DNA of 64,000 bases from Narthecium ossifragum (Eukaryota > Streptophyta > Magnoliopsida > Dioscoreales > Nartheciaceae), in NCBI GenBank assembly GCA_963920575.1, contig OY986969.1, forward strand, positions 11,033,096-11,097,095, read 5' to 3'. The notes below the pieces were generated by a model that ran no database searches, was not told the DNA's origin, and saw only the letters and a program-made list of their open reading frames with translations. Positions 1-12,627 of the stretch are shown piece by piece. Each line of letters opens with the position of its first letter. Position 1 is the stretch's first letter. The position numbers and the translations under genes were made by a program.

Positions 1-389
1 CAGAAGCGTGTTCTAGCCATCTTCACTTCAGATTGGACCAAAGCCAGCTTGACCCAGATTCAAGCCAAGTCCCTGCACAGTTGATCAGACCATGGAGATC
101 AGATCCCATCCTATGGTCATGGGCAACACTACTAATCGGACATGATGAGGATGATCCAGGAGAGCCATTGAAGATCTTATTCTTGGAGCTACCTGAGCCG
201 TCAGATCGACCTCCAGATGCTCCTTCAACACTGCCCTGCTACCCCTGGACCCATCATGGGATCGACCTGGTTTCTCCCCACTGAGTCCAGAGCTACAGAA
301 GCAAGTTGATTCGGTCCAGCCACATAGATCCATCCTACCTGACTTGACTCTGGCCTTGAGGACAAGGCCCATTCTGAATGAAGGGAGGA
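1..389 (+). mobile_element. 3' end of the internal region of a non-autonomous LTR element (family L)
   Basis: Positions 1-260 match the reverse complement of about 38485-38720, the internal region of a second family L element, and are followed at 390 by an L LTR. The last bases before the LTR (about 375-389, gaatgaagggagga) are a purine tract of the kind that primes plus-strand synthesis. The body lies left of the window. An open frame at 33-284 matches part of the minus-strand frame of the other copy without an indel, but most differences change the residue, so coding is doubtful. Confidence 0.7.
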
Positions 390-1678
390 TGATACGAGTC
401 GATCCGACTCGATCAACTGGACCCGAACAGAGAAGAGGAACCAAACTGGTTCAGCCTCTTTTCTAGTTTGACTTGGACTTCCCTAGTTCAAACTAGAGTA
501 TTTAATTAGGATTTATCATTAGTCTTTTATATTTAATTGAGTCCTATTTCATATTTGATTGTTAGGAATTATTTAAGAGTCCATTTCAGTTAGGAAGTTG
601 AGTTGGGTCTGATAGCCTTATTACTTGCTAATTGAGCAAGGGAGTTTCCTAGTTGGATTAGGACTCTGTCAAGGTCTCTAAAAAAGGACCTCATTAGTTT
701 GTATTATGATGAGGAATGAAGAAGAGAATTATTAAGAATAGTTGATAGAATATCATAGGAGTAGAGGTAATGTAGATTCCACTAGATAATCCACCATTGA
801 TACACCTTCTTCCCCATTGGTCACCTTCTCCGCAGCCGGCACCGTCTCCACTGAAATTTCTCTCTCCCTGTCACTTCCTCTCTCCGCCACGTCAGCGCCA
901 CGTCATCACCATCTTCTTCCTCTCTTCTCTTCCGCGCGTTGCAACCCTACCGCAGGCCGTCCTTCCCTCTACCTCTCCGGTCGTCCCCGTCGCCAACCAA
1001 GGCCACCATCCTCTTCCCCGAGCCCCCACGACTCCGTCCTGCCCTTCTTCCTTCTCCGTCGTCCTCTCCGGCGTTTTCCCCGGCAACCTCAACTTCACAG
1101 CTACTCCGCCCCTTCCGCGTCCAACCCCGATCTCACCTCCAGACCCCTCTAAAACCCTCGCCAACCGTCCTTAACACCCATACGACCATCCACGATCCTT
1201 CCCGACGTCCCCAGAGCCTTCATTGTCGTCCCTGACGCCGATCTACTCTAAACCCACCTCCAGCCACACCCGATCCCGCCGATCTAGACCTTCCCTGGCC
1301 AATCCACTCCGGTGGATTGCTTCCCCATCAACCCACAAACCTTACTGCCAAGGTCCTGACCACCGGCGACGCCCCTACGTCGGCGATCCACTCCGGCAGC
1401 CCTCAGCCATCAGATCCAGTCCGGTTCAGCCCAACCAACTGACTCAACCACATCCAGCCAATTGAACCTGGTCAACCAGATCCAGATCAATTCAGACTTG
1501 ACCCAGTCAAGTCCTATCCTATCAGGCTCTGCTAGATTTGAACCAGCTCAAGCCAGATCCGATCCAACTAACCAGATTAAGCCAATTGGACTCAAATCAA
1601 GTCCGATCAGGCCAATTCTGATCGATTGGTGCAGTAGAGGCCCGATATGAGAGGATTACAAGTAGACTGCTCGTATCA
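390..1678 (+). repeat. 3' LTR of family L element (copy A)
   Basis: It starts TGATACGAG and ends CTCGTATCA, an unusually long 9-base inverted terminus. Four other copies share the sequence (3970-5274, 11385-12607, 23775-24175, 40169-41469). The position that holds TATAAAA in the copies at about 11665, 5000 and 41210 reads CTAAAAAA here (about 679-686), so the TATA box is damaged. The flanks (gagga / gtgta) do not match, as expected because the 5' LTR lies outside the window. The pyrimidine-rich stretch 800-1240 is part of the LTR and not a gene. Confidence 0.85.
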
Positions 1679-2069
1679 GTGTATACACACCTTTCCTGTT
1701 GAGCTCAAGGTAGATAGGAGCAGAGCTTTTACAGACTGTTCCTATATGCCAATATTCGATCTTTGCGATTTGAGGGCTCATATAAGTTCAAAGATACAAT
1801 TTTGTTTGTATCCCTGCGAGATTTATTGGCGAGTGAGAATGTATATATACTTTTTAAAGAGGTACGGGTATTATCTGTGTGCAATGCATACACATAATTT
1901 AATGTGTACTTGCAAAATGCAGAGCAATTTTATTTCTGCTATCAGTTTAGGCTCTTGAAGCTTGGAGCATTGTGTGTTAAAATTTATGTTTTGTCGACAG
2001 TTTATACTCGTATGGCTCGGAGTATTGTCGCTTACAGTTTAGGCTCGTGAAGTTTGGAGCATTGTGTAT
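1679..2069 (-). other. 3' untranslated region of the Tat element
   Basis: AT-rich non-coding sequence follows the integrase stop at 2070. It holds three diverged copies of a unit of roughly 45-50 bases between about 1938 and 2075, each beginning near cagttta and containing a ggagcattgtg-like core. Tandem repeats in the 3' untranslated region are known for Tat/Ogre elements. No LTR follows, because the family L element took that place. Confidence 0.6.
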
Positions 2070-2075
2070 TTAGGT
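1938..2075 (-). repeat. Tandem repeat in the Tat 3' UTR (about 3 diverged units)
   Basis: Units start near 1938, 2000 and 2036. The first and third share cagtttaggctc and ggagcattgtgt; the middle one is more diverged (cagtttatactcgt, ggagtattgtc). Confidence 0.6.
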
Positions 2076-3969
2076 ATAATATCTTTTGAGAAATTTGTCG
2101 TTCACTGGTGGCGGAGCGTATTCGCCATCCGGGGATACAATCTTGTAGGCTCCATTGGTGTAGACCTCTTGAACTATGAAAGGTCCTTCCCATTTAGGAT
2201 CAAATTTTCCTTGGGTTCTTCTGGTGACGACCATGGGTCGGACCACAGTAAGAACGAGGTCTCCAACTTTGAATGACATGTGTTTCACCTTTTTGTCAAA
2301 GGCTCTAGAGACTCTTGCTTGGTACATCTCTAGATTTTGTTGAGCTTCGGTGCGCTTTTCTTCTAAGCTATCCAGCTCATCAAGTCTCAACTTTGCTGCT
2401 TGGAATTCTGTCAGTTTCTCATGTATAGCGACTCTGAGGGAAGGAATTTGGATTTCGAGAGGAAGTACAGCTTCTCCACCGAAAACGAGCGAATAGGGGG
2501 TTGCCCCCGTTGGAGTCTTCATCGTGGTACGATGCGCCCAGAGATTCTCCAGAAGCTTCTCGTGCCATTCTCTTCTGTTGTTGTGGATGACTTTCTTTAG
2601 GAGCTTGCAGAGGATTTTGTTAAAGGCCTCCGCTTGTCCGTTAGCCGCAGCGTTATATGCCGATGAGAAGTGATGTTTAATTTTGTGCTTGACATAAAAC
2701 CTCTCCATGTCTCTATTTTTGAAAGGTGTACCATTGTCCGATATGAGTTTCGCAGGGATCCCAAATCGGTAAACAATATGTGTTTTGATGAATTGTACTA
2801 CTGTCTCCCCCCTTGTATTTTTTAATGGAATGGCTTCTGCCCATTTGGAGAAGTAGTATGTCGCCGCTAGGATGTAGGAGTGACCTTTTGAGAAAGATGG
2901 TTGAATGGGACCCACGATGTCTATACCCCATGCTTCGAAGGGCCATGAGATGCTCGTAGGATGGAGCGGTTCTGGGGGCTGATGTATGAAATCTGCTTGA
3001 ATTTGACAGAAGTGACATTTTTTTAACATACTCAATGACGTCGCGCACCATTGAAGGCCAATCGTACCCCAAATGTTTCAGCTAGTGATATAATTTGGGA
3101 CCTGATTGATGAGCTCCGCACACACCTGAGTGTACTTCTTGGAGGGCTGAAGCTGTTTCTTCACTGGAGAGGCATCGTAGCAGGAGTCCATCATAAGACC
3201 TTCGGTACAACACGTTGTCCATGAAGGTGTATTTTGTGACTCTTCTTCTTATCCTCAATCTTTCTTGGGGATTCATAGGAAGTATCCCGGACTTGAGGTA
3301 ATCGAGGAAGGGGGTTCTCCAGTCTTGCGTTTGTATTTCTGACGCAGTGGCGACGTTGATGAACACCGGCATGTATATGTTTGGAAATTCTTCAGGCAAG
3401 GGAGTGAGGACTCGTCTCTCCTCGACTCTTACTTCCAATGTTTCTGTGGGCGAGAGAACCATGGCAACAGCTAAACCGGCTAGCGCATCCGTTTTTTGGT
3501 TCTGGGATCGCAGAAGATGTTGGATTTTCAGCTCCTTAAAGCAATCAATAAGTTTCTTTGCCCTAAGAAAATATGGTATTAACTCCTCCTTTTTGATCGC
3601 ATAGGTGCCGAGGAGCTGATTTATAATTAATTGGGAATCCCCGTAGGCAATGAGCGGATCCATACCCATCTCCAACGCAATCTCCAGTCCAATGACGATG
3701 GTTTCGTATTCTGCCATATTGTTGGATGAAGCAGCCATTAAGACGAAGGAATATGGGATTAGGGCCTGTGTTGGGGTGACAAAGATTATCCCTGCCCCCG
3801 ACCCGGAGCGCTTGCACGCTCCGTCGAAATACATCTCCCAAGGAGGTTGAATGTCAGCAACAAAAATTCCTTCATCTGGAAGGTCGTCTTCTATGGTTGA
3901 GTCATCCGGTATCAGGTACGCGGCGAGGAAGTCGGCCAGCGCTTGTCCTTTAATTAACAGCTTTTTGTG
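2070..3969 (-). pseudogene. Tat polyprotein: second RNase H and integrase (broken)
   Basis: Read on the minus strand. The first part (3969 to about 3400) begins in the connection region and continues into an RNase H whose YFDGA, NNMAEYE and YGDSQL motifs match the archaeal-type second RNase H of Tat elements. Integrase follows with the zinc-binding CHFCQ, the catalytic Asp in WGIDIVGP, the second Asp in ISDNGTPF and the Glu in GQAEAF. The tail ends FLKRYYT. Two lesions separate the parts: a TAG at 3080-3082 in place of a likely CAG, and one extra A in an A-run near 3025 that shifts the frame inside YVKKCHFC. The piece is cut from RT by the solo LTR at 3970-5274. It would insert the cDNA if intact; here it is a relic. 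Confidence 0.88.
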
Positions 3970-5274
3970 TGATACGAGCGGTCTACTCGTAATCCTCTCG
4001 TATCGGGTCTCTACTACTCCAATCGATCAGAATTGGCATGATCAGACTTGATTTGAGTCCAATTGGCTGAATCTGGCTAGCTGGATCGGATCTGGCTGAG
4101 CCTGATAGGATAGGACTTGGACTGGATTGGGCTGAATTGGGTTATTGGCTTAAGGAATTGAATTTGGCTCGGATTGGGCTAAGTGGCTTGGCTGAACCGG
4201 CTTGAGTTGGCTGAGTTGGATTGGGTTAAGGGTTGGTTGGGATGAACCGACGGCTGAGGAGTCGCCGGTGTAGATCACCGGCGTAGGGGCGACGGCGGCG
4301 GTCGGGATCTTGGCAGGGAAGGTCGTAGGACGGTGGGGAAGATATCCACCGGAGTGGATCTATCGGATGGACGCCGGGGGAATGGGATCTAGAGAAGAAA
4401 GACGGCGGGTTTGGGTTGACCGGCGTTGGGGACGACGGCGAGGGTTCTGCGGATGTCGGGAAGGGTCGTGGATGGTCGGAAGGGTATTAAGGACGGTTGG
4501 CGAAGGTTTTAGAGGGCCTGGGGGTGAGATCCGGGTCGTGTGGTGGACGGCGGACGGCGACTGTGAAGTTAGGTTGCCGTGGGAAGACGCCGGAGGAGAC
4601 GACGGAGGCGGAGGGGCGGCTGGATGGAGTCGTGGTGCCAAGGGGAGGTCGATGGAGGTCTTGGATGGTAGCGGGGGTGGCCGGAGAGGCTGGACGGAGG
4701 AGATCGGCGGGAAGGTAGGGTTTCGGGCGTGAGGAAGAGGAGGAAGAAGAAGATGACGTGGCGTGGGGTCGCTGACGTGGTGGAGAGAGAAAGTGGCGTG
4801 GAGGCAGTGCCGGCTGCGAAGAAGATGACCGACGGGGAAGAAGGTGGATCTATGGTGGATTTCTGTGGAAACTATATTACCTCTACTCCTTTGATATTCT
4901 ACTCCTATGATATTCTATCAACTATTCTTAACTAATCATAATTCTCTTCTTCATTCATCATTCATCATATAAACTACTGAGGTTCTTTTATAGAGACCTT
5001 GACAGTGTCCTAATCCAACTAAAAAACCCCCTTGCTTAATTAGCAAGTAATAAGGCTTTCAAACTCAACTCAACTTCCTAACTCAAATGGACTCTTAATT
5101 AATTTCTAACAATCAAATATTAACTAGGACTCAATAAAAGAATAATAATAAATCCTAATTAAATACTCTAGTTTGAACTATGGAAGTCCAAGTCAAACTA
5201 GGAAAGAGGCTGAACCAGTTTGGTTCATCTTCTGGGTTCGGGTCCAGTTGGTCTAGTCGGATCGACTCGTATCA
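3970..5274 (-). repeat. Solo LTR of family L (copy B) inside Tat pol
   Basis: It starts TGATACGAGCGG and ends CGACTCGTATCA on the plus strand, with flanking ttgtg and tcgtg, a 5-base target duplication with one mismatch. On the minus strand the RT/RNase H frame runs into it after the sequence TYVP. Removing the LTR and one duplicate places a Gln-Lys-Ala codon run next, as is usual for this lineage, followed by a one-base shift. A TATA-like tctataaaagaa (minus strand) sits near 4985-5000. GC-rich open frames at 4310-4730 are not genes. Confidence 0.88.
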
Positions 5275-6630
5275 TCGTGGAACATAGGTTATGTCGAACT
5301 GTGATAATAACATGGCCCACTTTGCAAGTCGTCCAGAGAGGACCAACTTCTTTAAAATATACCGTAGGGGGTCGGCTTTGGAGACGAGCTGCACTGGATT
5401 CTCTAAAAGGTAGTGTCGGAGCTTTTGGGTGGCAAACACCAGGGATAGACACACCTTCTCCATCTCCGAATAACCGTGCTCGGCTCCGACCAAAGTTCTA
5501 CTAGGGTAGTAGAGAGCTCTCTCCTTGCCTTCGTCATCATGCTGTACAAGTAAAGCTCCTAATGACCCAGGCAAAGTTGCCGTATAGAGGATCAAGGGCT
5601 TTCCTTTGACGGGAGAGGTGAGAACCGGTGGGTTGATGAGATATTCTTTTATACTTCGGAAGGCGTTTTGGCAAGCTTTATCCCATTCGAAGGGTGTCCC
5701 TTTCTTCATATGGTGGGAAAATGGTTGGCAACGGCCTAACAGAATGGAGATGAATCTGCGTATATAGGCGAGCCGACCTTGAAGACCCTTAAGTTCGCAA
5801 AGATTCCGGGGCGGAGGCATCTCTAGAATCGCTTTAACTTTGGCAGGATCGACTTCAATTCCTCGTTTGCGAACCACAAACCCAAGGAGATTGCCAGAAG
5901 TAACCCCAAATGCACATTTCATGGGGTTCATCTTCAAGTTGTGGCGTCTGAGCTTCTCAAAGACTTTAGTCAGATGTTCGAAATGCTCTTGTTTGTGTTT
6001 TGTTTTCACCACCAAGTCGTCGACGTAGCACTCCACAATATCATGAAGTAAATCGTCGAAGATGATCGTCATGGCTCTTTGGTAAGTGGCCCCGGCATTT
6101 TGTAACCCAAAAGGCATTACTGTGTAGCAGAAAATGCCTTTCGGTGTGCGAAAAGCAGTGACCTCTTCATCTTCGGGAGCCATCTTTATCTGATTGTATC
6201 CCGAATACCCATCTATGAAGGACAGAATCTCATGGTCGGTAGTGGCGTCGACTATGAGTTCAGTTATGGGCAGTGGAAAATCATCTTTTGGACAAGCTTT
6301 GTTTATATCTCTGAAATCTATACAGAGTCTAAGTTGGCCATTCTTCTTGTTCACAGGAACAATATTCGCGAGCCATTTTGGATATTGGACCTCTCGAATA
6401 AAGCCCGCCTTCATGAGTTTCTCGACCTTGGCGATGATTTTTGGAATCAACTCGGGTCGAAAGCGCCTTTGAGATTGCTTGATAGGGCGGACATCTTCTG
6501 CTATGGAGAGATGATGGACAGCCATATCGACATCCAAGCCTGGCATTTCTTTATAGCTCCAAGCGAACACGTCCCAGTTTTCACGAAGGAAAAGAACAAA
6601 CTAGTTCTTCTCATCCGACGTCATATGTGA
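5275..6630 (-). pseudogene. Tat reverse transcriptase and RNase H
   Basis: The open frame 5272-6570 carries the RT fingers and palm: VPVNKKNGQLRLCIDFRDIN near residues 71-90, then FIDGYSGYNQI, MPFGLQNAGATYQ, and the catalytic YVDD at about residues 182-185. The RNase H connection and first RNase H follow, with TATLPGSLGALLVQ in place of the usual Asp-containing motif and YSEMEKVCLSLVFA. The frame stops where the solo LTR starts. Upstream, a stop near 6600 separates it from DVFAWSYKEMPG-type sequence, the usual entry into RT in this lineage. Enzyme role: copying element RNA into DNA in the virus-like particle. Confidence 0.88.
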
Positions 6631-7478
6631 GCTAATGAAGGTGGGACGATGATCATCCTTTGCCCCCAGATTAATTTCTTCTAGTTCGTCAATGGTTGCT
6701 TGACCACTGTCTTCGAGCTGTGGCAGTGCTTCTTGAAGATCGACGAACTCAATAGAAATGACACAAACTTGATATCCGAGTCCTATTTTGTCAAAGACTA
6801 AATCCTCACCGTAATAAATGGCTTTCTTTTGTGCTTCTGTAAGGAGATCTTCAATGGGTTATTTCCTGCCTCGGCCTCCGCACAAACCTTCGCTAGAATT
6901 GATGTCATATCCCATTTGAGATATTATAAACAACGGCTTCTGATCGTAGAAGGGTATAGGCAAAATCACGCTTGCGGCCTCAGAACCCAATGCAATCGGA
7001 GAGGCTTGTACGAAATTGATGGGATGCCCACACTTCGTCTTTTCTTCATTGCTGCTTGATCCTTCATTCGCCTGAACTTGGTCTTTAGTTTACAGAGACT
7101 TGACGTAAGAAGGGAGAAGTTTAGGGAGAGGTACCGGAAAGTCATGAAGAAAGGATTTAGAGAGTTTTTCTTCGACGACTGTGAATATGGGGTCTCCAGG
7201 CTTCCTCTGGCTACTTGGAACATAACGGTATGCTTTCTTTTTTTCTGGAAGTTTCTTCCCTTGCTGAACTTCTACGGTGAAATTTTCCGTGAAGCCCATG
7301 TCTGCCGGAGGTGTGGGGTCTGGCTTCTTCGGCTTCAGTGGCGGTTCTAGGTAGAACTTGGCATATGCGAAGAATGCTTCTCCCGGGGTGAACGACTTTG
7401 TGTCTGCGAACACCCTTTTAACACCGCCTTCTGGAGTTTGGTATTTGAAACATTGGTGTAGCGTTGAAGGAACGATCT
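6631..7478 (-). pseudogene. Tat protease-RT linker region
   Basis: On the minus strand, the stretch from 7478 continues the protease frame that was cut by the solo LTR (VPSTLHQCFKYQTPEGG, TPGEAFFAYAKFY), then runs through a stop at 7090-7092. Beyond it, conceptual reading gives a diverged linker of the type that sits between protease and RT in Tat elements, with an acidic patch just before RT. No catalytic motif is visible. Stops and at least one frameshift are present. Confidence 0.7.
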
Positions 7479-9845
7479 TGTTGCGCCCCGACCCGCGAAA
7501 GCCCAACCGGGCCAGGCGACGCGAACCGGAACCTAACGAAACGCGAAAAAAACTGGCGAGGGTTCCCTCTAACCTATTGGTCTCCCTAACAGTTTATCAC
7601 AAAACACCCTCAATTAAAAGACAATAATTTAATTAAACCTCGAACCACAGATTTTCAAACCCAAAAAGATTTAATATACATATCTTCGGATAGGGGAAGA
7701 TTCAAATACAACATTACTCTCGTAGGAGACTATCTAACATAAGGTAAAAGCAGTAAATGATCACCACCTCTCAGACTCCGCCTGGCGCCGCTGTACCGCC
7801 GACCAACTGCCCGGTAGGAGCCACCAAAGAGGAGCTAACGTCTGCACCTGCAAAACGCAGCCCGGGTAGAAGTGAGCATAAAGCTCAGTTGGGTTCTACA
7901 CTACGTCACACAGAAGGAAGAGGGAAACGCAACAGTGTCGCCCTCAAGCCAGACTCGAGTGTGCTGCAAGGGTCCTATAACCCTTCACCGGTGTCTCTAG
8001 GCATATCCAACCATGGTCACCCCAACGGACTGGGCCCATCCTGGATACACCTAGTGTCGTAGGGTTCCAGCTGCAGTCACCCAAAACGGACTGGGCCCAC
8101 ACTGGTCACCACTGCTTGCAGGAACTGACACTGCCTGGGCCGGACTAACCCCCTCAGCCCCCCAAAGAACAAGACCTGACACCAGTTGCACCCTCAACAC
8201 CTGGCTCGAGGTTGACACGACCTCTAATCATAATCAAGCAACAAGTGTACCAGTCCTCTAGGCCTATCATCGAATCGACTGGACACCACAATTCAAACCG
8301 GGTCCAAACTACCCAACTCCGGTCCTAGGGCTAAGTTCGAGCTTCCAGCCTCCGGACGGTGACCCACAGATCACCCACGCCCTAACCATGCAACTAATGC
8401 ACAACAGAGAATGCATGCTATGAACATACATATACAAGAGGTAGGCATGCAACAGTATGTTAAGGATAGCAAACAAGTCCAACAGGATCGCTACAGCGGT
8501 ACTACCAACCGCTGCCAGCCGGTCCGCAGCGGGTCCCGGCATTACGACGGTACCCCGAACATCAATCGCGGACTCCTGCAACGGGAACCAACCCCGAAAA
8601 TGCTAATGAACAGTAAAATATAATATTATATGTTTCGAACATATAATATTATTTAAAACACCAAAAGTTCTCTACTAAAGGCTAATTGACCCGTAGATCC
8701 GACATCCAAACGACGTTGGATTCAAGATCCGACTTGGCCACCAGTAGATCTACATGCCAGGATCAACATAACCAAAATCCATAAACATCCAACGGTTAGA
8801 TTAACGGGAAAATACTAATCAAACCCGCTAATCAAACTAACTTACCACCTCTTTGCTGTAACGCAGCCCGCCAGTGCAAAAATCATAACAATGTATAGGA
8901 AAATCGGAAAAATATGAAATCAGTTGGGTTTAATAGTAGATTCACAGATCTACAACTCTTAAGTTTATTACAACCCAAGATCATGCATGTACTGGCCGGA
9001 ACACACGCCGCAAGCTGACTGTTCTTTAAGAACAGTAGAAACCGGAAAATCCGAGATTAATCATGCATAAATCCTACTAAAATCTCAACCAAAGTTCATG
9101 AAACTTATAACAGAAATTATACTAAGCAAGATGCATCCAACAACACAAAGATCAATAAGATCAAACGGCTAGATTAAGACGAACCCAATAAACTAACTCA
9201 GGTAGGTAGAAACCTACGGAACTGTGCTAATCCTCGGCTGATTCCCCACAAGCCAGTCACCAACAAGGTTCCAAACCACTTCGGTGATCTTTCTCTCGTC
9301 GCTACTGATCCAACGAGCTTTAAAACACACAAAACGGTGGCCGGAGGAGGGAGAACGGAGGAGAAGAAGCTCGCTGCCGGGAAGAACAGAGGAAAAATAG
9401 AACCGCGGGAAGAAGAAAGAAGAAGGAAGAAGAAGGAAAAAGAAGGGGAAGGAGAAGAGGAAGGAAAAGGGAAGGGGAAAGCCGGGGAAGGAGGGGAAAA
9501 GGGGAAGGAGGGGAGGGAAAGCCCTCCCCTTCTGACTGAGGAGAGTGACGGCGAACGGCGGCTGTCCTCGCGAAGGAAAACCCATCAACTCGCTCACGAG
9601 TCCGATCGATCGCTCCTAGGAGCGATCGGTCTCTCACGGGCCACCAGCTGCCCAAAAGAAAGCTTCTACGCGCCCGAGCTGGGATCTTCCGATCCTGGGC
9701 CCACCTAACCATTCTAATCAAGCACTAACACAAACAAGGTCAGTGTGTGCACACGCGGGTGTGAAACAAACCAACAAAGTGCAATTTACCAAATTGCCTT
9801 TGCGGTATACAACGAGCCACATGGGTAGAGGGACAGGTCCTCACA
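7479..9845 (-). repeat. Solo LTR of a chromovirus (Tekay/Del-like) inside the Tat protease-RT region
   Basis: The plus strand reads TGTTGCGCCCCGACCC at the left and ggacaggtcctcaca at the right. Its reverse complement begins TGTGAGGACC, as in the other chromovirus LTRs of this window. Flanks gatct and gacct form a target duplication with one mismatch. The protease frame resumes across it (HEYKV left in 9846-11108, VPSTLH in 7090-7478). Inside lie a 15-base perfect inverted repeat (8620-8652) and a palindrome patch tccgatcgatcgctcc (9600-9615). The purine-rich block 9345-9530 yields low-complexity open frames that are not genes. Confidence 0.9.
8620..8652. repeat. Perfect AT-rich hairpin in the chromovirus LTR
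   Basis: Arms ATAATATTATATGTT and AACATATAATATTAT pair over 15 bases around the loop TCG. The homologous place in the LTR at 52234 (53575-53611) has two copies of a related AT palindrome around tcg. Confidence 0.75.
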
Positions 9846-11384
9846 GACCTTATACTCATGGAGCCAAGGTTTTCCTAGCATCGCATTATAAGAAGTTCGA
9901 GCGTCGATAACATAGAAGACGACACTCGTGGGCAAGTCCTGAAATTTTAGTGTTAAACGTATGGATCCTAACACGTGTTGTCCTGCTTGATTAAAGCCTT
10001 GGACTACTATCTTACTTGACGTTAAGTCATCGATATCATGCCCCAAGTCACGAAGTGTTTTAAGCGGCAAAAGATTAATAGCTGAGCCGCAATCTAACAT
10101 TACTCGTGATGTGGGTACATCGTCTATATCGCCAGTCATTAATAACGGTCTATTGTGTGGTTTTGTACCAAGCAATAAGTCGTTATCAGAAAATTCTATA
10201 TTTAAGCTTTCGACTACTGGGGTGCCAGTTTGGAGGACATCTGCCCGGTAGTCGTCCGGAAAGGTTAGTGCAGTTATAAGAAATTTGCGAAGATCAAGCG
10301 AGAGACACAGGTAAACGTACACACTAAGCAACGCTGGTATTTTCTTTAGATGAGAAATTACATTGTACTTGATGGACTCATGTGAGTTTACATTATTTTG
10401 CATTGCTTGGTGTGGTTCTTGGTCCCATCCTCTTGGCTGTGAAGGTTGGGAATCTGGAAGTCGGAGCTCGGAGCGGGTGATGATTTCATGGACTTCCGGT
10501 GTCTCTTCTTCTGGGAAGCAGAGGGATTTGTTGTGATCTCCAAAGACTCCTATGGTGAAGCAAGGATAGTTGTCATCATCCCAAGGGGTGTCATTTTGTG
10601 GCACACGTGACTTTATAGTTTGAAGATCTGTGGAAACTTGGTGGATGAACTCCTTGATTTCTTCGCGGTCCATCACTTTCCTCAGAATCTTGTATTTTGG
10701 AGATATGCGCCACCAAAGCCTTGGCTGCCAGTTTTCAGGAAGTGGAGGTCTCGGGGGAGCACATCTAGATGCTTTAATCCTTTGATCGAAAGTTTGTCTT
10801 TTCCTTTGCCTTTTGCTGATATAGAGCCTCCCATAGCGATCATAGCTGGGCTCGAAGTCGGATAGTGTATCATCATCATCCAAGCCAGAATAATACATCT
10901 CTTCCAAGGTGAGCCACGGACATCCCTTGGCAGGTGTTAGAATGGGAGCTATATGCTCCTCGTATTGCTCGTATGGAGAGATAGATGTGTATCTGTTCTC
11001 AATGGGCAAGTAGGGAGGTGCCTGAGGGGCATACACCATTTCTTTATGAGGTGTTGATGGGGCGTACTCCTCGTATGGGAATTCGGGGTGTGCTCCGGTA
11101 GTAATCATATGTGTTGATTCTACCTTTTTGCCCTTCTAGAGCTTCTTCAGCAGCTCGACATCCATGACTCCGTCGTCAATTAATTTCTGGATTTGATCCT
11201 TATGGACGAAGCAGTCTTCGAGTGCGTGCCTAAGTATTCTATGGTAACGGAAATACTTTGGCTCATTCACTTTGTCCGCTTCATGAGGGCGCCGCGACTC
11301 CAGGAGCTCTATGAGTCCGAGATCCAGCAAACCTTTGAAGATGTCAGGGACCTCCTCTCGGGGGAAGGAATACTCCTTTTCAAT
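9846..11384 (-). pseudogene. Tat gag C-terminal part and aspartic protease
   Basis: Minus-strand frames 11136-11411 and 9786-11108. The first, entered from the truncated L LTR, has EEVPDIFKGLLDLGLIELLE and YHRILRHALEDCFVHKDQIQKLI, a conserved stretch in Tat gag. After a stop near 11137 the second frame continues with a linker and then the protease: the active-site triad is DCG in VMLDCGSAINLLP, and the flap/hydrophobic partner is AMLGKPWLH. The frame then runs into the solo LTR at 9845. Protease matures the polyprotein in the particle. Confidence 0.85.
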
Positions 11385-12607
11385 TGATACGAGTCGATCC
11401 GACTCAACCAACTAGACCCGAACCCAGAAGAGGAACCAAACTGGTTCAACCTCTTTCCTAGTTTGACTTGGACTTCCCTAGTTCAAACTAGAGTATTTAA
11501 TTAGGATTTATTATTATTCTTTTATTGAATCCTAGTTAATATTTGATTGTTAAGAATTAATTAAGAGTCCACTTGAGTTAGGAAGTTGAGTTGAGTTTGA
11601 AAGCCTTATTACTTGCTAATTAAGCAATGAGGTTTTCTAGTTGGATTAGGACTCTGTCAAGGTCTCTATAAAAGGACCTCAGTAGTTTGTATTAGGGGGG
11701 ATGAATGAAGAAGAGAATTATGAGTTAAAATAGTTGATAGAATATCATAGGAGTAGAGGTAATATAGTTTCCACCAGATAATCCACCATTGATCCACCTT
11801 CTTCCCCGTCGGTCATCTTCTCCGCAGCCGGCATCACCTCCACCGAAATTTCTCTCTCCCCGTCACTTTCTCTCTCCTCCACGTCAGCGCCACGTCATCA
11901 CTCTCTCTCTCTTCGTGACCTGCCACCTCAGCATCATCTTCCTCCTCTCTTCCTCAAGCCGAACCCTAGCTTCACCGCCGTCCACCTCCGTCCAGCCTCT
12001 CCGGCCCGTCTCGTCGCCATCCAAGACCGCCAACGTCTTCCCCTATCTCCCACGACCCCAGCCATCTCTTCCCCGTCGCTCTTTACCGTCTCCAGTGATC
12101 TCCATGGCAACCCAACCTCCCGAGCTCCGTCACCCCTTCCCTGTCCGACCGCTATCAACCCTGCCAAATCCCTCCTAAGTTCCCGGCCGACCTCCATAGA
12201 CCCGATCCCGACCATTCCAGGCCCCGCCGAGCTCCCCGTCGTCGTCCCCGATGCCATCCTCCTCTAAACCGCCGTTGACCTCCCAGATCCAGCCGATCCG
12301 CCACCCATCTCCCAAATCAGAGTCATTGGATCTCTTCCCCACCGTCCTACGACCTTCCCTGCCAAGATCCCGACCGCCGCCACCGCCCCTACTCCGACGA
12401 TCTACACCGATGACTCCTCAGCTGTCGGATCGTTCCAGCCAGCCACTTGAATCAGACTCAGCCCAACCTAGTTCAGCTCAGCCACTCAATCCGGATCCAG
12501 TCCAATCCAACCAGGTCAACCTGATCCAAATCAACTCAGACTTGACCCAATCAAGTCCTATCCTATCAGGCTCAGCCAGATCTGAACTAGCTCAAGCCAG
12601 ATCTGAA
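11385..12607 (+). repeat. Truncated LTR of family L (copy C)
   Basis: It starts TGATACGAGTCG after flank tcaat and follows copy A closely up to about 12600 (gctcaagccagatctgaacc), where copy A continues for some 110 more bases. TATA-like tctataaaagga lies at 11665-11676. At 12607 it joins chromovirus sequence. No matching target duplication is present, so its right end was lost in a deletion. Confidence 0.85.
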
Positions 12608-12627
12608 CCCTTCGACTTTGCATAGAC

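Noticed and set aside
797..1235. Overlapping plus-strand ORFs rich in Ser/Pro
   Set aside because: They lie within the CT-rich part of an L LTR; the same region in copies B, C and E has stops at other places and no domain.
4310..4732. 140-residue Gly/Arg-rich ORF
   Set aside because: It is the reverse side of the same CT-rich LTR segment in copy B; low complexity, not conserved as a frame.
9337..9721. Lys/Glu-rich and Phe/Leu-rich ORFs on both strands
   Set aside because: Purine-rich low-complexity block of a chromovirus LTR; the homologous block at 52620-52760 does not keep the frames.
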